This document shows, piece by piece, positions 29,364 to 39,465 of a stretch of 64,000 bases of DNA. A model generated the notes under the pieces. That model was not told the origin of the DNA. It worked only from the letters and a program-made list of their open reading frames with translations, and ran no database searches. The stretch is taken from contig NZ_BJZP01000004.1 of assembly GCF_007992095.1 (NCBI RefSeq), positions 62,001 through 126,000 on the forward strand, read 5' to 3'. How positions within the stretch are numbered: the stretch's first letter is position 1; every line of letters starts with the position of its first letter. The DNA comes from Paenirhizobium naphthalenivorans (GTDB lineage Bacteria; Pseudomonadota; Alphaproteobacteria; Rhizobiales; Rhizobiaceae). Made by a program: the position numbers and the translations under genes.

Positions 29364-29972
29364 ATGGCTATGATGGGCAACGATAAGAACGTGGCGAAGC
29401 GCGGCAACGCGACGATTCTGGTCGCCTGCGTTGTTTTCGTCGGTTGCATGGTCGGCGCATCCTTCGCCTCCGTTCCGCTCTACCGGATTTTTTGCCAGGT
29501 GACGGGCTACAACGGCACGACGCAACGGGTCGAGCAGGCCTCCGACGTCGTGCTGGACAAGACGATGAAGGTCACCTTCGACGCCAATGTCTCCTCGGGC
29601 CTCAACTGGGACTTCAAGCCGATTGACCGCCAGATCACGCTGAAGATCGGCGAAACGGTGCGGATCAACTACACTGCGACCAATCGATCGCCGGTTGCGA
29701 CGACGGGGCAGGCGATCTTCAACGTAACACCGATGGAAGCGGCAGCCTATTTCAACAAGGTCGAGTGCTTCTGCTTTACGGAAACCGAGCTGAAACCCGG
29801 CGAAAGCCTGGAAATGCCGGTGGTCTTCTTCGTTGATCCGGCCATAGTCGAGGCCGCCGAGACGAAGGACATCGGAACGATTACGCTGTCCTACACCTTC
29901 TATCCGCATGAGGGGGAGAAGCCTGTGGCATCGCTGCCGCAGCAGGGTGACAAGGTTCAGCCAAAACTGTGA
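29364..29972 (+). CDS. ctaG: Cytochrome c oxidase assembly protein CtaG/Cox11
   Basis: 202 residues: a short cytoplasmic tail, one helix (~17-37) and a periplasmic immunoglobulin-like domain. The copper-binding CFCF motif is at 135-138 in VECFCFTE. It delivers copper to the CuB site of subunit I. It follows ctaF by 16 bases and precedes ctaE by 57 bases in the same operon. Confidence 0.96.
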   Translation: MAMMGNDKNVAKRGNATILVACVVFVGCMVGASFASVPLYRIFCQVTGYNGTTQRVEQASDVVLDKTMKVTFDANVSSGLNWDFKPIDRQITLKIGETVRINYTATNRSPVATTGQAIFNVTPMEAAAYFNKVECFCFTETELKPGESLEMPVVFFVDPAIVEAAETKDIGTITLSYTFYPHEGEKPVASLPQQGDKVQPKL

Positions 29973-30029
29973 GAGGAGGAGCCCGGTCCGCCGGGCTTCA
30001 TGGAAATTTGACATTCGGGGATTGCTGAC

Positions 30030-30908
30030 ATGGCCGAAGCGCATCAGAAGAATCATGACTACCACATCATCGATCCGAGCCCGTGGCCGATCCTGGCCTC
30101 ACTCGGCGCGTTCATCATCACCTTCGGCGGCGTCAGCTATATGCGATACCTGAACGGCGGCTCGTTCAAGCTGTTCGGTCTGGAGCTTGCCAATCCGTGG
30201 CTGTTCTACATCGGCCTGATCATCATTCTCTACACGATGGTCGGCTGGTGGGCGGACACCATCAAGGAAGCGCATGAAGGCGCGCATACCCGCGTCGTCT
30301 CGCTCCACCTGCGCTACGGCATGATCATGTTCATCGCCTCCGAGGTGATGTTCTTCGTCGCTTGGTTCTGGGCCTTCTTCGACGCCAGCCTGTTCCCTAG
30401 CGAAGCGATCCAGGCAAGCCGCGTCGAATTCACCGGTGGCCAGTGGCCGCCGCGCGGCATCGAAGTACTCGATCCCTGGCATCTGCCGCTCTACAACACC
30501 ATCATCCTGCTGCTGTCGGGCACTTGCGTCACCTGGGCTCACCACGCGCTTCTGCATGGTGATCGCAAGGGGCTGGTGAACGGCCTCGCTCTGACCGTCG
30601 CTCTCGGCGTGCTGTTCTCCTTCGTCCAGGGCTATGAATACATGCACGCCCCGTTCGGCTTCAAGGACAGCATCTACGGCGCGACCTTCTTCATGGCGAC
30701 CGGTTTCCACGGCTTCCACGTGCTTGTCGGCACGATCTTCCTGCTCGTCTGCCTGCTGCGTGCGATGAAGGGTGATTTCACCCCGAAGCAGCATTTCGGT
30801 TTCGAGGCGGCCGCCTGGTACTGGCACTTCGTCGACGTCGTCTGGCTGTTCCTGTTCTTCTCTATCTACATCTGGGGCGGCTGGGGCGCGCCGCTCGCGC
30901 ACGGTTGA
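30030..30908 (+). CDS. ctaE: Cytochrome c oxidase subunit III
   Basis: A 292-residue, seven-helix protein. It starts with [20 protein letters not shown], contains the [17 protein letters not shown] and [11 protein letters not shown] segments, and ends with [14 protein letters not shown], all diagnostic of COX3. It stabilises the oxidase core and its proton uptake. It is last of the cta operon, with a strong terminator 27 bases after the stop. Confidence 0.97.
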   Translation: MAEAHQKNHDYHIIDPSPWPILASLGAFIITFGGVSYMRYLNGGSFKLFGLELANPWLFYIGLIIILYTMVGWWADTIKEAHEGAHTRVVSLHLRYGMIMFIASEVMFFVAWFWAFFDASLFPSEAIQASRVEFTGGQWPPRGIEVLDPWHLPLYNTIILLLSGTCVTWAHHALLHGDRKGLVNGLALTVALGVLFSFVQGYEYMHAPFGFKDSIYGATFFMATGFHGFHVLVGTIFLLVCLLRAMKGDFTPKQHFGFEAAAWYWHFVDVVWLFLFFSIYIWGGWGAPLAHG

Positions 30909-30934
30909 GCCGAGCGAGACGACAAGAAACACTG

Positions 30935-30960
30935 GCGGCACCTACGGGTGCCGCTTTTTT
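30935..30960 (+). terminator. Terminator of the cta operon
   Basis: GCGGCACC/GGTGCCGC with a TACG tetraloop, followed directly by six T. A classic intrinsic terminator after ctaE. The 31 kb genes that follow therefore need their own promoter. Confidence 0.92.
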
Positions 30961-31099
30961 GTTGCCGGGCAAAAGGCCGGTGACAGCTCCTGGCAGGATT
31001 GTGCCGCATTTGCTGTTTGCCAATCGCGGCGTATAAGCCAGGATATGAAAATGCGGTCGCCAGCGGCAGACCGACCTATGCCGAGATGAAAGGAAGACC

Positions 31100-31483
31100 A
31101 TGAGCGAGGACAATGCCCATTTCGCGCCCGTCGATCCGGTCAAGGCCGGCCTAACGGCCTCTTGCCCGCGCTGCGGCCAAGGCCGCCTGTTCGACGGTTT
31201 TTCCACGATCAAGGCCCGTTGCAGCAACTGCGGACTGGACTATTCCTTCGTCGATTCGGGCGACGGTCCGGCGATCTTCGTCATTCTCTTGGCCGATTTC
31301 CTCGTTGTCGGCCTGGCGGTATGGACCGAACTCACCTACCACCCGCCGGTCTGGCTGCATTTCGTCCTGTTCGGACCGATGGCGATCATCGTCTCGCTGT
31401 GGTTGCTGCGCACCATCAAGGCGATGCTGATCGCTCTGCAATACAAGAACAAGGCCTCCCAAGGGACGATTGATCGTGGCTGA
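31100..31483 (+). CDS. DUF983 membrane protein with zinc-ribbon-like start
   Basis: 127 residues. The N-terminal CPRCGQGRLFDGF and CSNCGLDYSF form two CxxC pairs, probably a zinc ribbon. Two hydrophobic helices follow (~58-77 and ~84-102). DUF983 genes sit beside SURF1 and cytochrome oxidase genes throughout alphaproteobacteria, which suggests a link to oxidase assembly; no activity is established. It overlaps surf1 by eight bases. Confidence 0.88.
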   Translation: MSEDNAHFAPVDPVKAGLTASCPRCGQGRLFDGFSTIKARCSNCGLDYSFVDSGDGPAIFVILLADFLVVGLAVWTELTYHPPVWLHFVLFGPMAIIVSLWLLRTIKAMLIALQYKNKASQGTIDRG

Positions 31484-32210
31484 GACGGCGCGGCGCGGAC
31501 CTGTCCGGCTTGTCCTCACGGCGGTGGCGGTGATCCTTGCCATGGCGATCCTGCTCTCGCTCGGCACCTGGCAGGTGAAACGACTGCACTGGAAGGAGGC
31601 GCTGATCGCCGAGATCGAGGAGCGCCGCAACGCGGCCCCCCTGCCGCTCGAGGCCATCGAGGCGATCTTGGCTGCCGGCGGCGACGTGGACTATCGCGCC
31701 GCCGAAGCGCAAGGCACCTATCTCAACGACAAGGAGCGCCACTTTCTCGCGACCTTCCATGGCAGCGCCGGCTTCTACGTTTATACGCCGCTGGAGCTTG
31801 CCGACGGGCGCTATCTCTTCGTCAATCGCGGCTTCGTGCCCTACGAGTTGAAGGAGCCGGCAAGTCGGCCTGAGGGCCAGTTGAGTGGCCCGCAAACCGT
31901 GAAAGGCCTTGCCCGTGCCCGTCTGGACGCAAAGCCGTCGTCAATGGTGCCTGACAATGACGAGGTCAAGAATGTCTTCTACTGGAAGGACCTCGACCGT
32001 ATGGCCGCGAGTGTCGGTCTGCCCGAGGACAAGGTGCTGCCGTTCTTCCTCGATGCCGACGCGACGCCCGTTCCGGGCGGCTTGCCGGAAGGCGGCGTGA
32101 CCCAGATCGATCTGCCGAACAGCCATCTGCAATATGCGATCACCTGGTATGGCCTGGCGCTCGCGCTGGCGGGCGTTGTCCTCTACGGCATGTTTCGCCG
32201 AAAGTCCTGA
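31476..32210 (+). CDS. SURF1 family cytochrome oxidase assembly protein
   Basis: A 244-residue protein with one helix at each end (~11-30 and ~220-240) and a periplasmic domain between, the SURF1 layout. LGTWQVKRLHWKEALI near the start, VNRGFVPYELK in the middle and NSHLQYAITWYGLALAL at the end are family motifs. It helps place heme A into subunit I. GTG 31476 is preferred; TTG 31470 is also in frame but too close to AAGGGA. Confidence 0.94.
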   Translation: MAETARRGPVRLVLTAVAVILAMAILLSLGTWQVKRLHWKEALIAEIEERRNAAPLPLEAIEAILAAGGDVDYRAAEAQGTYLNDKERHFLATFHGSAGFYVYTPLELADGRYLFVNRGFVPYELKEPASRPEGQLSGPQTVKGLARARLDAKPSSMVPDNDEVKNVFYWKDLDRMAASVGLPEDKVLPFFLDADATPVPGGLPEGGVTQIDLPNSHLQYAITWYGLALALAGVVLYGMFRRKS

Positions 32211-32299
32211 AACCGTCGGGCGCGGATGGTCGTCAACCGATCGTCCCCTGACTTGACCTGAACGTGGAGAGGCGCCCGGCGCGCCTTTGGGAGAATGAA

Positions 32300-32665
32300 A
32301 TGAAATTCATTGCCGATCTGCTGGTCGCGTTGGTGGCGCTCGAACATGTCTACATTCTGGTGCTGGAGATGTTCCTCTGGACCAAACCAACTGGCCTCAA
32401 GGCCTTCGGCATGAGACCGCCGCAGGCCGAAATGACCAAGGTCATGGCCGCCAATCAGGGTCTCTACAACGGGTTCCTGGCGCTTGGCCTTTTCTGGTCG
32501 CTGGTCCAGCCGAATGCGGATTTCACCTTTCAGCTGAAGCTGTTTTTCCTTGGCTGCGTCTTCGTCGCAGGCCTATATGGAAGCGTGACGGCCTCCCGCA
32601 AGATCCTCTATATCCAGGCGCTTCCTGCCGCCGTCGCCCTGATCCTTGTCCTTTTTGCTGGCTGA
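32300..32665 (+). CDS. DUF1304 membrane protein
   Basis: 121 residues and four hydrophobic helices. [17 protein letters not shown] and [14 protein letters not shown] are strong DUF1304 signatures. GGGAGAATGAA precedes ATG 32300. The function is unknown. It is inserted between surf1 and ispH, which are usually adjacent in related genomes as far as I know, so it may be a late arrival. Its stop overlaps the ispH start. Confidence 0.85.
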   Translation: MKFIADLLVALVALEHVYILVLEMFLWTKPTGLKAFGMRPPQAEMTKVMAANQGLYNGFLALGLFWSLVQPNADFTFQLKLFFLGCVFVAGLYGSVTASRKILYIQALPAAVALILVLFAG

Positions 32666-33672
32666 TGATGAACGAGACCGTGTCCAAACCGCAATTGACG
32701 ATCCGCCTGTGTGGCCCGCGCGGCTTCTGCGCTGGCGTCGACCGGGCCATCCAGATCGTCGTGTTGGCGCTGAAAGGCTATGGCGCGCCGGTCTATGTGC
32801 GCCACGAGATCGTCCACAATCGCTATGTGGTCGAGGGGCTTGAGGCCAAGGGCGCGGTCTTTGTCGAGGAACTGGACGAGATTCCCGAGGAACACCGCAA
32901 GCAGCCGGTGGTCTTTTCCGCCCATGGCGTGCCGAAATCCGTGCCGGCAGACGCCCAGTCGCGCAACCTGTTCTATCTCGACGCGACCTGCCCTCTGGTT
33001 TCCAAAGTGCACAAGCAGGCCATGCGCCATCAGCGTCTCGGCCGCCATGTGGTGCTGATCGGCCATGCCGGCCATCCGGAAGTGATCGGTACAATGGGGC
33101 AACTGCCGGAGGGCTCCGTGTCGCTGATCGAGACGATCGAGGATGCCGATCGCTATGTGCCGGCCGATCCGGACAACCTCGGCTATGTCACCCAGACGAC
33201 GCTCTCCGTCGATGACACGGCCGGCGTTATCGCGCGGCTGCGGCAGCGCTTCCCCAACCTGACGGCGCCCTCGGCCGACAGTATCTGCTATGCCACGACC
33301 AATCGTCAGGAAGCGGTGAAACAGGCAGCACCCGGCTGCGACCTCTTTCTTATCGTCGGCGCACCGAATTCGTCGAATTCCAAGCGTCTCGTCGAAGTGG
33401 CCCTGAAGGCCGGCGCGAAGCAGTCGATCCTCGTCCAGCGGGCCGCCGAGATCGACTGGGATACGATCGGTTCGATCTCGACGCTCGGCCTTTCGGCCGG
33501 CGCGTCCGCCCCGGAAGTGATCGTCAACGAGATCATCGAGGCCTTCCGTCAGCGCTACGGCGCGACGATCGAGCTTGCCGAATTCTCGATCGAGAACGAG
33601 CATTTCCTCGTTAATCGGGAACTGCGCTCGATCGAACTGACCCACGAGGACATGGCCTGGGTCAATGGGTGA
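32665..33672 (+). CDS. ispH: 4-hydroxy-3-methylbut-2-enyl diphosphate reductase
   Basis: A 335-residue [4Fe-4S] enzyme making IPP and DMAPP in the last step of the MEP isoprenoid pathway. The three cluster cysteines are C22 (RGFCAGV), C108 (DATCPLVSK) and C207 ([12 protein letters not shown]). [11 protein letters not shown] binds the diphosphate. Its ATG overlaps the DUF1304 stop (TGATG). In related genomes thrB usually follows directly; here an accessory segment intervenes. Confidence 0.97.
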   Translation: MMNETVSKPQLTIRLCGPRGFCAGVDRAIQIVVLALKGYGAPVYVRHEIVHNRYVVEGLEAKGAVFVEELDEIPEEHRKQPVVFSAHGVPKSVPADAQSRNLFYLDATCPLVSKVHKQAMRHQRLGRHVVLIGHAGHPEVIGTMGQLPEGSVSLIETIEDADRYVPADPDNLGYVTQTTLSVDDTAGVIARLRQRFPNLTAPSADSICYATTNRQEAVKQAAPGCDLFLIVGAPNSSNSKRLVEVALKAGAKQSILVQRAAEIDWDTIGSISTLGLSAGASAPEVIVNEIIEAFRQRYGATIELAEFSIENEHFLVNRELRSIELTHEDMAWVNG

Positions 33673-34215
33673 GTTGCTTCGGCGAAGCCGGAGAAACGCG
33701 CTTGTGGCGTGCTTCGAGCAGCGAACTCCCCGGAGAAGTTGATGTCGTGAGATGCGCAATTATAGCTGATTGTTCCACAAAGACGCTGATAGCGATTTGG
33801 AGGAAAAAGGCGTCTACAAATCTAGGGACAATCCACTAGGTTAATAGATTTTCCTTCAGGGCCGATTCCAGGAATTTTGAGGAGAACCCTCTCGGGTGCG
33901 TAATTTGCTGAAAGGCATTATTTATGTCGGCGCCCTTGTTTTTCGCGAAAAAGGACTCAACCCGAAGCGCTTTGAGTTCAGATTAAAATACATGTTTTCA
34001 GTTAGATAGGGGGGGGCTGCACGAAGACGCGATCGGTGCTCCGTCATTGTTGCGCATAAGCAACGATGCCGTAAATACCTCGATCAAGATCGCTTGTCTG
34101 CGAAATTTGATCATTGAAAAATTAAGCATAGTGATTTCATAATGCAATTCTGCTGATTGGGTCTTGATTCCCGCATCCGGCCAAGGATTAGACAAAGCAA
34201 AATAGAGGAGGGCTG
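33673..34215 (+). other. AT-rich 543-base gap, 5' part of the accessory segment, with possible promoter
   Basis: No gene is visible. The stretch is clearly richer in A+T than the backbone. A sigma-70-like pair, TTGAAA (34114-34119) and CATAAT (34138-34143) with an 18-base spacer, lies 72 bases before the autotransporter start. A run of eight G is at 34009-34016. GAGGAGGG at 34205-34212 is a strong ribosome-binding site for the autotransporter gene. Confidence 0.5.
34009..34016 (+). repeat. G8 homopolymer tract upstream of the autotransporter gene
   Basis: Eight consecutive G lie in an AT-rich gap about 200 bases before the start codon and ~100 before the putative -35. Such tracts can change length by slippage. 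It is too far upstream to alter promoter spacing directly, so any role in expression is speculative. Confidence 0.5.
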
Positions 34216-36633
34216 ATGCGCTCGTTGTTCACTTACGCCAGTTCGGTGTCCATTGTCGCGTTGATCGCAACCGGTATTGCCGGCAGCGCCAAGGCTGATA
34301 ACATCTCGGAATTCCTGGAAGCTGTCGGAGATGGATCGATCCTCGTTGATCCCGCCGAGGGCATTGTTGCGCCCGGCGTTGCCGTCATAACTGGAAATTC
34401 GGGAAACAACGCCGCCTTCCCCGGGTACACCGGGACGGACTTCGTCGGCAACGGTTTTTCGCTTAAGGACAATGAAAATTGTATACTTGCAAGCGGCGTC
34501 GGCATCACTTGCGACGCCCCTCAAAAAAGCGGCAAGCGTGACAAGATCTTGCTGAACGGAGCGAATCCGCTTGATCTGGTCTTCGACACCATCGATACGA
34601 GTGATGGGACGACGGACTATGTGGCGATCTCGAAGGTCACCAATACGACCGGCGCTCGCATGACCGGCTATCAGTTGCAGATCGGCTACGGCACGGGGGA
34701 CAATTTCCGGACCGTATCGGTTGCCGGCAACACTTCGGTGTAATTCGACAATCTAATCGCCAAGACTTTGGCATCAAATCCGTCAGCGGCCACTTGGGCC
34801 GGCTCGACGACCGCTCTTGTCCAGTCACCACTACAGAGAACCTTCTATGCGGCGGGTCTGTTTGGCCTGGAGGGCCAGGACACAAACGGTGACGGCACCA
34901 ATGACGGCGCTACTATTGGCTTTTTCACGCCGGATCAGCGCGTTGCTCTGACCTTTGATCCTGCCGTTGCAACTGCCGGCAGTGTTCAGGAGCAATTGAA
35001 TGCTGGCGCGCCGGTTCAGTTCGATCCGGCCACCGGCGCGGTGGTTGGAACGACCTATGCCGATCTGTTCGGCGCTGATACCGCGCTGCTTCCGCTTGCT
35101 TTCTCCCCGCAGGGTATCTTCTGGGATAACGACAACGATCCCTCGACGGACGGCGTGCTTATGGCGGCCTATCTCAACGGCCAATGGGTGACCTACCGGG
35201 CGCTCAATGCCGACGGCAGCTTCGCGGTGGTAGATCCGAGCACCCTCGGACTTGGTATTCCTGCCGGTGGTACTTTGGTCCCGGATCCGACCGGCGCCGG
35301 AACCGCTGTCGTTCTAACGCAGGCCCAAATCGATGCTCTCCTTGCGAACCCTATCTATTCGCAAGATGTTGTCGAGGACATTTCGAAGGTAAATGCTAAC
35401 TTCGGTATCGACATCGCTGATCTCGATGGCTTCAACAATGGCGAGTTCACGATCCGTGTCGTGCCTGTTTTCGCACCGGTCGTAGCCGCTGCGGTGGATG
35501 ACTATCAGTTCGACATTGCAGCAAATCTCGATGCCGCTCGTGTTCCATTCTTGGCACTGGACCCGGAGTTGGACAATGTCGCCACGGCGATCGAGGCTCT
35601 GCCTGCTGCGCAGCGTTCTGCCGCCATCGCCCAGACCGGTTTCGGTTTTCTTAGCGCCTTTGATGCTCTGACCAATGGCGCGGCGCGCAACCAGATGGAC
35701 AACGCTTTCTTCCGCATCGACGGATCGCGTTATGGAACGGGGTTTGGCGCCGCCTCGGTCGATGGGCAGAACAGCCATACTTATAATGATGCGTTCTCCG
35801 TCTTCTTCGCGGGTGGCGGTTTCTATGGAAGCAACGACGCCCGGGCGGACAGCATGGGCTTCGACTACAACAGCTGGTCGGCATCCGTAGGTGGCGACGT
35901 TAAGCTGAGCGATACCCTGCTCCTGGGTTCCGCCTTCGGCTTCACCTCTGGTTCTGCTAATGTTGATGGCGGCGTCGGCTCTCTTGATGCGGATACCTAT
36001 TCCTTCACCGGCTACTTTGGCTCCAACTGGGCGAACGGCTTCTACCTTGACGGAGCATTGGGGTACGCATTTTCGGATTATAACTCGAGCCGCACCGTTT
36101 CGATTGGCGCGATCAACAACACCTACGAGGGTGACACCACCGGCCATTCAATCTTGGCCCGCGTGCAGGCCGGCTACGACTATGAAAACGACGGCTGGAA
36201 AATCGGGCCGGTCGGTGACCTGTCGATCGTCCACACCAAAGTCGGCGACTTCACTGAAGCAGGCGGCGGTGTCGCGCTGAACGTCGGCTCCCAGGACATC
36301 AGCTCCGTTCAAGGCGGCTTCGGCCTGCGTACCGATTATCGGCTGAAGCAGGATTGGGGCAGTCTTGTCATGCGGGGCAAGGCCATGGTTGTCCACGAAT
36401 TCGGCGACACTGACCGAACCGTCAATACGAGCTTTGTGGGCGGCTTGCCGGCAGGGTGGAATACGCCTGTGACGACGGGAAGCGATACCTTCGTTCTCTT
36501 GAATGCGGGGATTTCCGCCGTCTTGGCCAATAATGGCGCGTCAAATATAGCTCTGGGGCTGGACTATAACGGCCGCATTGGTGATGGCGTCTCCGAGCAT
36601 CGTGGCACTGTTTCGGTCAAGTTCCTCTGGTAG
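34216..36633 (+). pseudogene. Autotransporter (choice-of-anchor F-like) gene with one in-frame TAA
   Basis: One reading frame of 805 sense-or-stop codons, interrupted only by TAA at 34741-34743 (codon 176). The first part has a signal peptide ending SAKAD, then a secreted domain with VAISKVTNTTGARMTGYQLQ, as in choice-of-anchor F proteins. After the stop, the same frame continues without loss of coding quality through a passenger rich in Asp/Gly/Thr. It then enters an autotransporter beta-barrel (about the last 310 residues) ending VSVKFLW, with the terminal aromatic needed for outer-membrane insertion. A downstream start near 34768 would lack a signal peptide. It is either a very recent nonsense mutation, read-through, or a sequencing error. 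Confidence 0.8.
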
Positions 36634-36710
36634 GCCCTCTTTTTCAGGCGCGACAGAAAAGCGCCTGATTATTCTCACCGTTACTTTGGTCGGAGAGAAT
36701 CGGTGATCTG

Positions 36711-36749
36711 AAACAGCATCGGGCGCGTTGCGGCCGATGCTGTTTTCTT
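36711..36749 (+). terminator. Terminator after the autotransporter gene
   Basis: AAACAGCATCGG pairs with CCGATGCTGTTT around an 11-base loop and is followed by TCTT. It lies 78 bases after the stop. A second, weaker stem, CAGGCGC/GCGCCTG, is at 36645-36667. The rest of 36750-36970 shows no gene. Confidence 0.8.
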
Positions 36750-36970
36750 GTGTTAATGAGGCTGAGGCGCCAATCGAACCATATGGCGATAGCGGTGGCT
36801 CGCGAAAATTGAACGGTTGAGATAACTGGATTTTGGCTCATGAAGACGGCAGTCTGCTAGGAATAAGAGCTATGATGACGAAATGCCCCCCCGCCGTCAG
36901 CCCCCGCCTTCAAGGCAATAGTCTTGGCTGCCGTGATCAAGGATGAGAAAACGGCGGTCGAGTTTGCCCT

Positions 36971-37281
36971 GCCGTCGATGTCCACAAGGACGTTGACAGC
37001 GATGTCGACGTCTCCTTTGCCGATTTTCCGGGCGTTGTGACGGCCGGGCAGACACCTCGACGAGCGTATGGCGCAAGAGGCGCTCGGCCTGCATGTCGAA
37101 GGCATGATTGAGGATGGCGCCTATTCCCGAACCATCCTCGCTGGAGGCGATCATGAGTGATCCGGTCAACAAGGATGGCGTCGCCGTCTTCATTCCGTTG
37201 AAATCCGAGGCAAAGAAAGCGGTGTGGCTGAATATTCGTCTGCCGGAGGATGTCCTGCGGGAAGTCGATGCCTATGAATAG
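36971..37281 (+). pseudogene. hicB antitoxin remnant (two frameshifts, truncated)
   Basis: Reading across three frames gives a recognisable HicB protein: VDVHKDVDSDVDVSFADFPG VVTAGQT, then after a shift near 37055 LDERMAQEALGLHVEGMIEDG, and after a second shift near 37114 APIPEPSSLEAIMSDP...LNIRLPEDVLREVDAYE, ending in TAG at 37279. The ribbon-helix-helix DNA-binding part is cut short after its first strand. No hicA is seen on either side, so the toxin is gone. A short frame from ATG 37153 could still give a ~42-residue C-terminal peptide. Confidence 0.75.
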
Positions 37282-37577
37282 CCCCGAGATTTGTAGAGAC
37301 CTTCTTTCCTAACTTTGAGGCAAGAAGAGCATGGGCTGGCGCGGTCTGGATCTTTGGCGCGGGCTGCCTTGCGACAGACACGAACCGGAGACAATCCCGG
37401 CAACCTGCGTGGCTATGCGCAATCCGCCTAACACGTTCGCCTTGAGCATCTTGTTCGCCAATACCGCCTTCAATTCCTGTGCCCATTTCCCCGCCGGCAC
37501 TGGCACTCCCTTTTCCCCCGCTGTATGGCTTGCGCTATCATTGGCGGCACAACGAACGCAGCGCGGGATTTTTTGAC
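37282..37577. other. 296-base gap before thrB, 3' part of the accessory segment
   Basis: No convincing gene. A minus-strand frame (37309-37506) would give ~65 residues that I do not recognise. The last ~80 bases before thrB are the likely promoter and leader of thrB-rnhA. Confidence 0.4.
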
Positions 37578-38543
37578 GTGGCAGTCTATACCGATATCAA
37601 CGAGGGCGATCTCAAGGCCTTCCTCACGCAATATGATGCGGGAGAGCTTTTGTCCTACAAGGGCATCGCCGAGGGAGTGGAGAATTCCAACTTCCTGTTG
37701 CATACCTCCAAATTTCCGCTGATCCTCACCCTTTACGAAAAGCGGGTGGAGAAGAACGACCTGCCGTTTTTCCTCGGCCTGATGCATCATCTCGCCGATC
37801 GCGGGCTGTCCTGCCCACTGCCTCTGCCGCGCAAGGATGGCGCGCTTCTCGGTGAGTTGTCCGGCCGTCCGGCGGCGCTGATCTCCTTTCTCGAGGGCAT
37901 GTGGCTGAGGAAGCCCGAGGTCAAGCACTGCCGCGAGGTCGGCCGCGCGCTGGCCGCCATGCATGTGGCGGGAGAGGGCTTTGCGCTGAAGCGTCCCAAT
38001 GCGCTCGCGCTGGAGGGCTGGAAGGGACTGTGGGCCAAGTCGAAGGATCGCGCCGACGAAGTCGAGACCGGGCTCGAAGAGGAGATCGGCAATGAGCTTG
38101 CTTTCCTCGCCGCACACTGGCCGAAGGATCTGCCGCAAGGCGTCATCCACGCCGACCTGTTTCCCGACAACGTCTTCTTCCTCGACGACGAATTGTCGGG
38201 CCTGATCGACTTCTATTTCGCCTGCAATGACTTCCTCGTCTACGACCTGTCGATCTGCCTCAACGCCTGGTGCTTCGAGAAGGACGGCGCCTACAATATC
38301 ACCAAGGGCATGGCGATGATCGAGGGCTACCAGTCGGTCCGCCCGCTGTCCGAGGCTGAAATCACGGCCTTGCCCACTCTCTGCCGCGGTTCGGCGCTGC
38401 GTTTTTTCCTGACCCGCCTCTACGACTGGCTGATGACGCCGGCCGGCGCGCTGGTGGTCAAGAAGGACCCGCTCGAATACCTGAAGAAGCTGCGCTTCCA
38501 CCGTCAGGTGGCCACAAGCGCCGAATACGGACTTATCCGATGA
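37578..38543 (+). CDS. thrB: Homoserine kinase (APH-fold type)
   Basis: A 321-residue protein-kinase-fold enzyme phosphorylating homoserine for threonine synthesis, of the ThrB form common in rhizobia. GVENSNFLL lies in the N lobe, [14 protein letters not shown] is the catalytic loop and LIDFYFA the metal Asp. GTG 37578 gives [16 protein letters not shown], the usual family start; longer frames extend into the accessory gap. It overlaps rnhA by ATGA. thrC lies at 46598. Confidence 0.94.
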   Translation: MAVYTDINEGDLKAFLTQYDAGELLSYKGIAEGVENSNFLLHTSKFPLILTLYEKRVEKNDLPFFLGLMHHLADRGLSCPLPLPRKDGALLGELSGRPAALISFLEGMWLRKPEVKHCREVGRALAAMHVAGEGFALKRPNALALEGWKGLWAKSKDRADEVETGLEEEIGNELAFLAAHWPKDLPQGVIHADLFPDNVFFLDDELSGLIDFYFACNDFLVYDLSICLNAWCFEKDGAYNITKGMAMIEGYQSVRPLSEAEITALPTLCRGSALRFFLTRLYDWLMTPAGALVVKKDPLEYLKKLRFHRQVATSAEYGLIR

Positions 38544-39010
38544 AGCATGTCGATATTTTCACCGACGGCGCCTGCTCCGGCAATCCCGGTCCTGGCGGCT
38601 GGGGTGCGGTGCTGCGCCATGGCGAAACGGAAAAGGAACTGTGCGGCGGTGAGGCTGAAACCACCAACAACCGTATGGAGCTTCTGGCCGCGATCAGCGC
38701 CTTGAACGCGCTGAAAAGCGCCTGCGAGGTCGATCTGCACACTGACAGCAAATACGTGATGGACGGCATTTCCAAGTGGATCTTCGGCTGGAAGAAAAAC
38801 GGCTGGCGTACCGCCGACAAGAAGCCTGTCAAGAATGGCGAGCTTTGGCAGGCGCTGGATGTCGCCAATCAGCGTCACAAGGTCACCTGGCACTGGGTCA
38901 AGGGCCACGCCGGTCATCCGGAAAACGAGCGTGCCGACGAGCTGGCGCGCAAGGGAATGGAACCATTCAAAAAGCCCAATCTCGGGCGAGCGCTGCTGCA
39001 GGGGCGCTGA
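38540..39010 (+). CDS. rnhA: Ribonuclease HI
   Basis: A 156-residue enzyme of normal length that cuts RNA in RNA-DNA hybrids. All active-site residues are present: D9 ([16 protein letters not shown]), E47 (NNRMELLA), D69 (HTDSKYV) and D132 (NERADELA), with the flexible-loop His in KGHAGHPEN. It is translationally coupled to thrB by a 4-base overlap. Confidence 0.97.
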   Translation: MKHVDIFTDGACSGNPGPGGWGAVLRHGETEKELCGGEAETTNNRMELLAAISALNALKSACEVDLHTDSKYVMDGISKWIFGWKKNGWRTADKKPVKNGELWQALDVANQRHKVTWHWVKGHAGHPENERADELARKGMEPFKKPNLGRALLQGR

Positions 39011-39099
39011 GCGCGCCGCGTGGCGACACATCTCGCCTTGCCATCCAGACCTTTCTGCCTATCCTGCGCCGGCAAGAAACCACATGGGAGAAAGACGCC

Positions 39100-39408
39100 A
39101 TGATCCAGCATTGCGTATTCCTGCGCTTCAAAGCGTCGACGCAAGAAACCGAGAAACTGGCGATCTATCAGGGTATCGCGGCTCTGAAGAACATCATACC
39201 CGGCATGCTTGAGGTCAAGTATGGCCCGAATGTCTCGCCGGAAGGGTTGCACGGAGGCTATCTCGATGGATTCATCATCACCTTCGAAGATACCATGGTG
39301 CGGGATTACTACCTCAAGCACCCTGACCACATCGCTGTCGGCGACCGCATCGTCAAGGCAACCGATGGCGGGCTTTCCGGGATACTCGTTTTCGATATGG
39401 AGATCTGA
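39100..39408 (+). CDS. Dabb-domain (stress-responsive alpha-beta barrel) protein
   Basis: 102 residues. MIQHCVFLRFK and the PDHIAVGDRIV helix are typical of the Dabb dimeric ferredoxin-like fold. Members range from stress proteins to small cyclases; no catalytic assignment is possible here. ATG 39100 follows GGGAGAAAG. The 89-base gap after rnhA allows cotranscription. It ends at a strong bidirectional terminator. Confidence 0.85.
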   Translation: MIQHCVFLRFKASTQETEKLAIYQGIAALKNIIPGMLEVKYGPNVSPEGLHGGYLDGFIITFEDTMVRDYYLKHPDHIAVGDRIVKATDGGLSGILVFDMEI

Positions 39409-39416
39409 ATACAACA

Positions 39417-39446
39417 AAAAGGCGGCGGATCGCTCCGCCGCCTTTT
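39417..39446. terminator. Bidirectional terminator between Dabb and peroxiredoxin genes
   Basis: AAAAGGCGGCGGA pairs with TCCGCCGCCTTTT around a TCGC loop. A runs on one side and T runs on the other make it work for both convergent genes. Confidence 0.92.
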
Positions 39447-39465
39447 GGCAATCCGGCGATTGTTG

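Noticed and set aside
37309..37506. 65-codon minus-strand frame between the hicB remnant and thrB
   Set aside because: Not recognisable, no ribosome-binding site of note; treated as an unassigned gap.
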